Below the pieces are notes generated by a model. It was given only the letters and a program-made list of their open reading frames with translations. It made no database searches and was not told the origin of the DNA. Shown here piece by piece: positions 32,349 through 38,222 of a stretch of DNA of 38,222 bases. Position 1 is the first letter of the stretch. The number at the start of each line of letters is the position of its first letter. The stretch is from CAZHPY01 sp964534705 (GTDB taxonomy: Bacteria; Omnitrophota; Gorgyraeia; 2-01-FULL-45-10): the NCBI GenBank assembly GCA_964534705.1, contig CAZHPY010000007.1, forward strand, positions 1 to 38,222, in the 5' to 3' direction. The position numbers and the translations under genes are program-made.

Positions 32349-33085
32349 TATTCCTTTATTAAGTCATCCGGTATGTCGAAATTAGCGTATACATGCTGTA
32401 TGTCTTCGTGTTCTTCGATCGAATCCACCAGGTCCAGCACCTTCTTCGCGTCATCTCCGGCCAATTTTACCGTGCTCTTGGGGAGAAGCGTTATTTCTGC
32501 GTCTTCAGTCTTTATGCCGGCGTCGTCAATGGCTTTTTTAACCTTGAAATAGTCCTGAGGGGTCGTCTTTATGGCGTAATTCTCATCTTCGATTATCATG
32601 TCCTCGGCTCCGGCTTCCAGGGCTATACTCATCAGCTTGTCTTCCTCGATAATACTTTTACTGACAACTATGTATCCCTTCTTTTCAAACATCCATGCCA
32701 CGGATCCGGCGCCTGCCATGTTGCCGCCTTTTTTAGTAAATATCGTCCTTACTTCGGCAGTGGTCCTGTTTTTATTATCAGAAACGCCTTCTACGTATAT
32801 GGCCACCCCGCCCGGACCGTATCCTTCAAGCGTTATATCCTCGTACGTCACGCCTTCAAGCTGCCCTGTTCCTTTTTTTACCGCGCGGTCAATGTTGTCG
32901 GCAGGCATGCTTGATTCTTTTGCCCTTTCTATAGCAACCCTTAACCTTGGGTTGGTATCGGGGTTACCGCCGTTCCTGGCGGCCACGGTAATTTCCTTTA
33001 TAAGCTTGGTAAATAAGCTGCCGCGTTTGGCGTCTGTTGCGGCCTTTTTGTGTTTAATCGTTGCCCACTTTGAATGTCCTGACAT
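32348..33085 (-). CDS. yebC: YebC/PmpR family DNA-binding regulator
   Basis: YebC-family proteins were described as transcription regulators and, more recently for some members, as factors that ease ribosome stalling at proline runs. The 245 residues show the hallmark start MSGHSKWATIKHKKAATDAKRG, here cited by its first part MSGHSKWATIKHKK, then FTKLIKEI and AARNGGNPDTNPRLR. Further on come ERAKESSMPADNIDRAVKKG and the EGYGPGGVA segment. AGGAG lies about 6 nt before the ATG. It sits directly upstream of ruvC, the usual place in bacteria, and its stop overlaps the ruvC start. Confidence 0.96.
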   Translation of the reverse strand: MSGHSKWATIKHKKAATDAKRGSLFTKLIKEITVAARNGGNPDTNPRLRVAIERAKESSMPADNIDRAVKKGTGQLEGVTYEDITLEGYGPGGVAIYVEGVSDNKNRTTAEVRTIFTKKGGNMAGAGSVAWMFEKKGYIVVSKSIIEEDKLMSIALEAGAEDMIIEDENYAIKTTPQDYFKVKKAIDDAGIKTEDAEITLLPKSTVKLAGDDAKKVLDLVDSIEEHEDIQHVYANFDIPDDLIKE

Positions 33086-33108
33086 AACTCTCCTCTCGTT
33101 CTACTGTT

Positions 33109-35169
33109 TTAGTCTTCCGCTTCTTCTTTCTTTGTAAGCTTTGCCTTCTCTATAATTATCTGCGCCTGGGTAGACGGTACCACTTCGTAATGGGAGAAGT
33201 TCATGGTATAAGTCCCGCGCCCTCCCGTAAGCGACTTTAATTCATTCACATACTTATACATTTCCTCCAACGGAACTTTCGCCTTAATGGTCTGGAAGCC
33301 TTCTCCCGGCTCCATACCCATTATCCTGCCGCGCCTGGAATTCAAGCTGCCGGTAATATCACCCATGAATTCATCCGGCACCACGACATCAACGTCCATT
33401 ATGGGTTCCAAAAGCACCGGCTTTGCTTTCTGCATCGATTCTTTAAATGCCTTGCGCGCCGCTGTCTGGAACGCTATATCCTTAGAATCGACCGGATGCG
33501 TTTTTCCGTCATAAACTATTGCCTTAACATCGACAACGGGGAAACCTGCCAGGATGCCTGACCCCATGGCAATTTTTACGCCTTTTTCGCAGCTTACGAC
33601 AAATTGCCTGGGTATGGCCCCGCCGACGACTTCATCGACAAACTGGAACCCCTCTCCTCTTTGTAACGGCTCGATGCGCATCCAGACCTCGGCAAACTGC
33701 CCTGCGCCGCCAGTCTGCTTTTTATGACGATACTGGGCATCGCCTTTGGACAGGATCGTTTCTTTATAGGCGACCTTGGGCGTTCCCATTTCGACCTGTA
33801 CGCCATAACGCATCTTCATCCTGTTTATCATCATATTGATATGCATATCGCCCATACCGGAGACTATCATCTCCTTGGTCTGTTCATCCCTGGTGACCTT
33901 GAACGTGGGGTCTTCCGCCATCAGCTTGTGCACAGCGCCGGATATCTTATCTTCATCTGACCTGGTTTTTGGCTTTAATGAAAAAGATACGGCCGGTTCA
34001 GGGAATTTGATAGCCTCGAACTTGACCTGATTTTTTTCATCCGTGATAGACTCCCCTGTTGCCGTCTCTTTAAGCTTGGCAACGCATCCTATATCGCCCG
34101 CCTGGACACTATCCGTTGAAGTCTGGTTTTTTCCCAGAAGCATAAAAAGCTGCCCTATTTTTTCACGCGTCCCCTTGTTGACATTGAAAAATCCGCCGTT
34201 TGTCTGCAGCTTGCCTGAAAATACTTTAAATATGGATATCTGGCCCAGGAACGGATCCGACAATGTTTTAAATACAAGAGCCGAAAATGGAGCATTGGGG
34301 TTCATCTCTATTTCTACCTTATCGCCTGAATCCGGTTTAACGGCCTCTATTTTCGGCCTATCGACAGGCGATGGAAAATATTCGACTATAAAATCAAGCA
34401 ATTCTTTTATGCCTATATTGCGCGTAGCGGAACCGCAAAGGATCGGGGAAACATCGGCTGTGTTCACGGCCTTGCGAAGGGCATGCATAAGTTCCTCGTT
34501 AGCAAGTTCGCCCTTATCAAGATACTTTTCCAGCAGGGCGTCATCTGTTTCGGCTACGGTTTCACACAAGACATCCCTTAACGCCCTGAAATGCGATTTT
34601 TCCGCGTCTGAAAGCGAATCGGCGCCATTGCCGGTAACCACGCTGGCAACGCCTTTAAAATCAGACTCTTTGCCTATCGGATAATCCACCGGGATACAAT
34701 GCTTGCGGAACTTGTTCTTAATGCTATCGAAACATTTATCATAGTCGGAATGTTCTTTATCCAGCATGTTAATGAAGAAGAAACAAGGAACGCCTTTTTC
34801 CTTGGCCATCCTGAAGGCGCGCTCCGTCCCTATCTCTATTCCTGCAGCGGCATTGACCACTACTATACAGGCATCGGCTGCCCTGAGGCCGCCCATCATC
34901 TCCCCCGCAAAGTCGATATAGCCCGGTACGTCCAGCAAATTTATCTTTTTCGATCTATATATAAAACTTGCCAGTGACGTGCTCGCGGAATGCTTCTTCT
35001 CTTTTTCGTCCTCATTATAATCAGATATCGTAGTCCCGTCTCCGATACTACCCATCCTGGGTATAGCGCCGCCATTTAATGCCAATGCTTCTACCAAAAG
35101 TGTTTTACCGCAGCCGGAGTGTCCAAGAAGAAGGATATTCCTTATGTCCTGTGGTTGAAAAGTAGCCAT
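33109..35169 (-). CDS. Elongation factor G-like translational GTPase (EF-G2 type)
   Basis: The five EF-G domains are recognisable, but this is the divergent EF-G2 type, not the main FusA. Whether it catalyses translocation is unknown. G1 reads GHSGCGKT (16-23). G3 reads DVPGYIDF (80-87), with Tyr84 where EF-G has the catalytic His of DTPGH; from memory that is usual in this subfamily. G4 reads NMLD (134-137) instead of NKxD, an unusual loss of the lysine that stacks on guanine. Domain IV shows KQTGGAGQFAEVWMRIEP and GGAIPRQFV, and domain V FMGDITGSLNSRRGRIMGME. I chose ATG 35169 because GAGGTG lies 6 nt before it; a GTG 9 nt upstream is possible. It is the first gene of operon A. Confidence 0.9.
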   Translation of the reverse strand: MATFQPQDIRNILLLGHSGCGKTLLVEALALNGGAIPRMGSIGDGTTISDYNEDEKEKKHSASTSLASFIYRSKKINLLDVPGYIDFAGEMMGGLRAADACIVVVNAAAGIEIGTERAFRMAKEKGVPCFFFINMLDKEHSDYDKCFDSIKNKFRKHCIPVDYPIGKESDFKGVASVVTGNGADSLSDAEKSHFRALRDVLCETVAETDDALLEKYLDKGELANEELMHALRKAVNTADVSPILCGSATRNIGIKELLDFIVEYFPSPVDRPKIEAVKPDSGDKVEIEMNPNAPFSALVFKTLSDPFLGQISIFKVFSGKLQTNGGFFNVNKGTREKIGQLFMLLGKNQTSTDSVQAGDIGCVAKLKETATGESITDEKNQVKFEAIKFPEPAVSFSLKPKTRSDEDKISGAVHKLMAEDPTFKVTRDEQTKEMIVSGMGDMHINMMINRMKMRYGVQVEMGTPKVAYKETILSKGDAQYRHKKQTGGAGQFAEVWMRIEPLQRGEGFQFVDEVVGGAIPRQFVVSCEKGVKIAMGSGILAGFPVVDVKAIVYDGKTHPVDSKDIAFQTAARKAFKESMQKAKPVLLEPIMDVDVVVPDEFMGDITGSLNSRRGRIMGMEPGEGFQTIKAKVPLEEMYKYVNELKSLTGGRGTYTMNFSHYEVVPSTQAQIIIEKAKLTKKEEAED

Positions 35170-35210
35170 ATTTAACACCTCATTTTTGGGAGATTTATGG
35201 TAATTATAAT

Positions 35211-35238
35211 ATTATATAGAAGCGGTAAAATAAGTCAA
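35211..35238 (-). promoter_or_regulatory. Sigma70-type promoter of the fusA-like-to-recJ operon
   Basis: On the minus strand TTGACT (35233-35238), a 16-nt spacer and a perfect TATAAT (35211-35216) lie in the 74-nt gap between ygiQ and the EF-G-like gene. An overlapping second TATAAT follows just downstream. It is the only clear promoter in the 14.5 kb that follow, so it probably drives all fourteen genes down to recJ. Confidence 0.7.
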
Positions 35239-35243
35239 GGGAA

Positions 35244-37028
35244 TTAGCCCAAAAATACCTTTTTAAGGTCTTCCCTGCCTAATATTTTAAGGGCTTTTCT
35301 TACAAACTCCCTGTTTTGGGGGTTTTTATACTGAAGGAGCGCCCGCTGCATCGTTCTTTCACTTGGCTTTTTAGTTACATACACCTCTTTGCCTGTAAAA
35401 GGGTCCATTTCAGTATAATACATTGCGCCCGAAACCGTCATGGGCAGGGGGATGAAATCCTGGACCTGCTCGGGGTGTATGCGGTTTTTGGCAAGGTATA
35501 ATGCCAGCTGGAGAGCGTCTTCTAACCCGGCCCCCGGATGCCCTACTATAAAATAATTGACCAGATACTGCTTCTTCCCAAGGCGCTTGTTAATGTTCTC
35601 GAATTTATCTATAAATTTTTCGTAAATACCGAATTTTGGCTTGTTCATAAGCTCCAGGACTGAATCTACGCAATGTTCCGGCGCTACCTTTAACTGGCCG
35701 CTTACATGTTCCCTGCAAAGCTCGTTAAGATACTTATCCGCATGGGGATCGGTTAAAAGGTCGAACCTTACGCCGCTGCCCACAAAAACGTGCTTAACGT
35801 TTGGTATCTTTTTCAGCTCCCTCCACAAACTTATCGAGTATTCATAGCCCAATTTCAGGTTAGGGCATTTATGCGGCATGAGGCATTTCTTATCCCTGCA
35901 CGCGCCCTGAGATCCCCATAAATGGCACGCGGCATTATATAGATTTGCCGTGGGGCCGCCGATATCGGTAATGGTCCCTTTAAATCTATTGCCCCCTGCC
36001 AGTAAGCGCACCTCTTTAACTATGGAGTCAATGCTGCGGCTTTGGACGATCCTGCCCTGATGCAGATACAAAGAGCAGAAATTACATGCGCCAGCGCACC
36101 CGCGGTGCGAGATTATTGAATTTCTTACGGACTCAAAACCCGGCACGCCCCCCATCTTGCTATAAGAAGGGTGCCAGTCGCGAATAAAAGGCAGGGAATA
36201 GGTATTGTCCATCTCTTCCTGGGTAAGCGGCAGCGCCGGCGGATGTTGTATGATAAACCTGTCCGCATGTTTTTGCGCAATGGGCTTTCCCCGCACAGGG
36301 TCTGATTCCAGGTAAGCTGCCTTGAAGGCTTCGTTAAATCTTTTTTTATCGTTACTGACGTCTTCGAAGGAAGGTATGTTAATGCAGTCCTTGATGCCGT
36401 CCAGGCTTTTCCTTACAATAACCGTGCCGCGCACATCGCTTATACCGTTTATGGGCTCACCCGTTTTCATGCGCCCGGCGATCTCCAGCATCTGCTTCTC
36501 ACCCATCCCATAAACAAGGATATCAGCCTTTGAATCGAGCAGGAGTGAACGCCTTACTTTATCAGACCAATAGTCGTAATGGGCAAGCCTTCTCATGCTT
36601 GCCTCCATCCCGCCGATGACTATCGGCACATCCTTAAACGCTTCCTTTAACTTATTTACGTAAAGTATCGTAGCCCTGTCCGGCCTGAGCCGTGGTTTGC
36701 CGCCTGGCGAATAATCGTCTATGTTGCGCACTTTTTTATTGGCGGTGTAATTGGCTATCATCGAGTCGAGATTACCTGCCGTGACGCCGAAAAACAATTT
36801 AGGGCGCCCCAGCCTCTTAAAATCGTCCAGCCTGCGCCAATCAGGTTGTGCTATTATCCCGACCTTGAAGCCGGCGCCTTCGAGAACCCTGCCGATCAGG
36901 GCTGCGCCGTATGAGGGGTGATCTACGTAAGCGTCTCCAGTAACGAGTATAATGTCGAGAACTGCCCATCCTCTTTCTTTAAGGTCTTGCGCGGATATTG
37001 GAAGGAAATTTTTCAGTTTATTCGCCAA
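35244..37028 (-). CDS. ygiQ: YgiQ family radical SAM protein
   Basis: YgiQ proteins (UPF0313) are radical-SAM enzymes of unknown reaction. The N-terminal part (LPISAQDLKERGWAVLDIIL, cited in part) is a cobalamin-binding-like fold with GDAYVDHPSYGAALIGR. The iron-sulfur motif is RGCAGACNFCS (C311, C315, C318). Later landmarks are FKGTITDIGGPTANLY, a cysteine-rich insert (GACRDKKCLMPHKCPN) that could hold a second cluster, LKVAPEHC and YFIVGHPG. The protein is shorter at the C-terminus (594) than E. coli YgiQ (739). The start is TTG at 37028 and overlaps the yjbQ end by 11 nt. Confidence 0.94.
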   Translation of the reverse strand: MANKLKNFLPISAQDLKERGWAVLDIILVTGDAYVDHPSYGAALIGRVLEGAGFKVGIIAQPDWRRLDDFKRLGRPKLFFGVTAGNLDSMIANYTANKKVRNIDDYSPGGKPRLRPDRATILYVNKLKEAFKDVPIVIGGMEASMRRLAHYDYWSDKVRRSLLLDSKADILVYGMGEKQMLEIAGRMKTGEPINGISDVRGTVIVRKSLDGIKDCINIPSFEDVSNDKKRFNEAFKAAYLESDPVRGKPIAQKHADRFIIQHPPALPLTQEEMDNTYSLPFIRDWHPSYSKMGGVPGFESVRNSIISHRGCAGACNFCSLYLHQGRIVQSRSIDSIVKEVRLLAGGNRFKGTITDIGGPTANLYNAACHLWGSQGACRDKKCLMPHKCPNLKLGYEYSISLWRELKKIPNVKHVFVGSGVRFDLLTDPHADKYLNELCREHVSGQLKVAPEHCVDSVLELMNKPKFGIYEKFIDKFENINKRLGKKQYLVNYFIVGHPGAGLEDALQLALYLAKNRIHPEQVQDFIPLPMTVSGAMYYTEMDPFTGKEVYVTKKPSERTMQRALLQYKNPQNREFVRKALKILGREDLKKVFLG

Positions 37029-37434
37029 TTATTTTTACCAGCACTCTCTTTTTCCTCTGACCATCAAATTCGCCATAGAAGATCTGTTCCCAGGGCCCAA
37101 AATCCAGCTGTCCGTTCGTAATGGCGCAAACGACTTCCCTGCCCATGATGGTCCGCTTCAGATGTGCATCACCGTTATCCTCGCCGGTAAGATTATGTCT
37201 ATACTTATCCTTACCGTACGGCGCCAGTTTCTCGACCCAGGCAAGAAAATCCTGGTGCAGTCCACTCTCATTATCGTTAATAAAAACCGACGCCGTTATG
37301 TGCATAGCATTAACAAGGCAAAGCCCTTCCTTTACCTTGCTCTCCTCTATCGCTTCATCCACTTGGTCGGTAATATTAACGATATCGTACCGGTTTTTTG
37401 TGTTAAACCACAGGTATTTCGTGTAAGATTTCAT
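37018..37434 (-). CDS. yjbQ: YjbQ family (UPF0047) secondary thiamine-phosphate synthase-like protein
   Basis: Members of this small family can make thiamine phosphate weakly in vitro, but the natural role is unsettled. The 138 residues contain the signature order GLCLVNAMHITASVFINDNE, HQDFLAWVEKLAP, YRHN, GDAHLKRTIMG, and LDFGPWEQIFYGEFDG, each cited in part. The histidines of HITAS, YRHN and DAHLK are probable metal ligands, as in family structures. It starts 3 nt downstream of the lemA stop and overlaps ygiQ, so it is cotranscribed with both. Confidence 0.93.
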   Translation of the reverse strand: MKSYTKYLWFNTKNRYDIVNITDQVDEAIEESKVKEGLCLVNAMHITASVFINDNESGLHQDFLAWVEKLAPYGKDKYRHNLTGEDNGDAHLKRTIMGREVVCAITNGQLDFGPWEQIFYGEFDGQRKKRVLVKIIGE

Positions 37435-37437
37435 ATA

Positions 37438-37995
37438 TCAGAATTTTACCTCAGGTACAGTTTTCGCTTCTTCCTCTGCCTGAAAATATTCGGTAGCCGG
37501 CTTATAGCCGAAAATGCCAGCAACGATATTGGCCGGGAATCTTCTTACTGTAATGTTAAAGTCCTGCACGGACTCGTTGTATCTCATCCTCTCTACCGCT
37601 ATCCTGTTTTCTGTGCCGGCCAATTCGTCCATCAGCTGCAGAAATGTCTGGTCTGCCTTCAATTGAGGATAGTTTTCCACGACCAGCAACAATCTCGCGA
37701 GAGCCGCGTCCATCTGCCCTGCCGCCTTGACTTTGTCATCAAGGCTCGTTGCTCCGGCCCATTGCGAACGCGCTTTTGTCACATTTTCAAAAACAGTTTT
37801 CTCATGAGCCGCGTAACCTTTTACTGAATTTACAAGGTTTGGTATAAGATCATTACGTCTTTGCAGCTGATTCTCTACCTGAGCCCATTTAGCTGTGATC
37901 GTTTCGTGCTTCGTAACTATCCCATTATATGTCGAAGCGACCGCTACTCCTATCACAAGCACAACTACCAGCAATCCGATTAAAATACCTTTCAT
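37438..37995 (-). CDS. lemA: LemA family membrane-anchored protein
   Basis: LemA proteins have one N-terminal membrane helix (about 4-22) followed by a long helical bundle; the function is not established. The 185 residues carry the family core: YNGIVTKHETITAKWAQVENQLQRRNDLIPNLV (cited by YNGIV and QRRNDLIPNL), then GYAAHEKTVFENVTKAR, LKADQTFLQLMDELAGTENRI and the end RRFPANIVAGIFGYKP-YFQAEEEAKTVPEVKF. GGAGGGG lies about 4 nt before the ATG. The gene upstream, separated by a heptamer-repeat hairpin, encodes a Gly-rich tail typical of its usual partner, a TPM-domain protein. Confidence 0.95.
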   Translation of the reverse strand: MKGILIGLLVVVLVIGVAVASTYNGIVTKHETITAKWAQVENQLQRRNDLIPNLVNSVKGYAAHEKTVFENVTKARSQWAGATSLDDKVKAAGQMDAALARLLLVVENYPQLKADQTFLQLMDELAGTENRIAVERMRYNESVQDFNITVRRFPANIVAGIFGYKPATEYFQAEEEAKTVPEVKF

Positions 37996-38019
37996 GTCCC
38001 CTCCTTTTATATTTGTTTA

Positions 38020-38110
38020 GTATTGAGTATGGAGTATTGTGTATTGTGATAAAACTTTTTTCTCAATACTCTATACTCAATACGCAATACTAATTACTCA
38101 ATATTACTCA
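38020..38110 (-). repeat. Inverted heptanucleotide arrays forming a hairpin between the TPM-like gene and lemA
   Basis: Read on the plus strand, four 7-bp units GTATTGA, GTATGGA, GTATTGT, GTATTGT (38020-38047) are followed by a 14-nt spacer and seven reverse-orientation units of the type CTCAATA (38062-38110). The two arms are about 27 bp each and pair with several mismatches. The last unit contains the stop codon of the glycine-rich protein gene. It looks like a large intercistronic stem-loop. Unlike the arrays in the coding genes, it is not translated and contains both orientations. Confidence 0.85.
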
Positions 38111-38222
38111 AAATCCTCCCCCTGCGCCACCGCCGCCTCCTCCGCCGCCTCCTCCGCCGCCAAATCCCCCGCCTCCGAAACCGCCTCCGCCGAAGCCTCC
38201 GCCATAAGTCAGAAAACCGTCA
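38108..38222 (-). CDS. C-terminal end of a glycine-rich (TPM-domain-like) protein, partial
   Basis: Only the last 37 codons and the stop are in the window. They read DGFLTYGGGF followed by almost pure glycine with spaced Phe and end AGGGF. A glycine-rich tail like this is typical of the TPM-domain proteins (YgcG family) whose gene often lies beside lemA. The domain itself is outside the window, so the name rests on context. The TGA stop lies inside the heptamer array. Confidence 0.65.
   Translation of the reverse strand, partial: DGFLTYGGGFGGGGFGGGGFGGGGGGGGGGGGAGGGF

Noticed and set aside
35170..35178. GTG at 35178 as start of the EF-G-like gene
   Set aside because: It lies within the GAGGTG that spaces correctly to the ATG at 35169, which is the better start.

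Overview
The window is about 38 kb of tightly packed bacterial chromosome carrying mostly housekeeping genes. 32 of the 33 protein genes are on the minus strand. The best guess at origin is an uncultivated Gram-negative lineage such as Omnitrophota (formerly candidate phylum OP3). Three things point there from memory of that group: a very large secreted glycan-enzyme-like protein, the gene order polA-(glgA)-coaE-rho-rpmE-prfA-prmC-murA, and frequent in-frame low-complexity repeats. There is no rRNA or other phylogenetic marker to confirm this. I found no tRNA, rRNA, CRISPR array, transposase, integrase or phage gene.

Layout, following transcription of the minus strand. Right end (38222-35244): the tail of a glycine-rich protein, then lemA, yjbQ and the radical-SAM gene ygiQ. 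Operon A (35238 down to 20731) starts at a good sigma70-type promoter. It reads fusA-like, yebC, ruvC, ruvA, ruvB, queH, DUF2905, spoIID-like, queA, tgt, yajC, secDF, a cation diffusion facilitator and recJ, mostly with 1-4 nt overlaps. It joins Holliday-junction repair, queuosine synthesis in tRNA and protein export. recJ ends directly against the only plus-strand gene, a CHASE2-GGDEF diguanylate cyclase (19078-20730), which seems to be made from a leaderless mRNA. A secreted Asp-box propeller protein is transcribed divergently from it. Operon B (17353 down to 5945) starts at a consensus promoter overlapping the end of the propeller gene. It reads polA, glgA, coaE, rho, rpmE, prfA, prmC, murA, rpsP, trmD, rplS and rnhB. 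The left end is a single 1871-residue exported protein (221-5836) that fuses a glucan-phosphorylase-like region to a GH13 amylase-like domain. Positions 1-220 hold a structured but unidentified sequence.

The most unusual signal is a scattered set of short tandem arrays with 7-bp or 8-bp units. Seven arrays or array pairs lie inside or at the ends of conserved genes (trmD, tgt twice, queA twice, queH/DUF2905, ruvB, ruvC), and one forms a hairpin between two genes upstream of lemA. They sit at termini or in loops, keep the reading frame, and give identical foreign peptides in unrelated enzymes (SKCQSVKVS in both Tgt and QueA; GDKETKRQ in both RuvB and RuvC). Unit sequences differ between loci while the 7/8-bp period is kept. 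That fits recurrent local tandem duplication, or a family of short mobile repeats, better than one fixed transposon. A separate 72-bp inverted repeat upstream of queA can pair across that gene's ribosome binding site and start codon.
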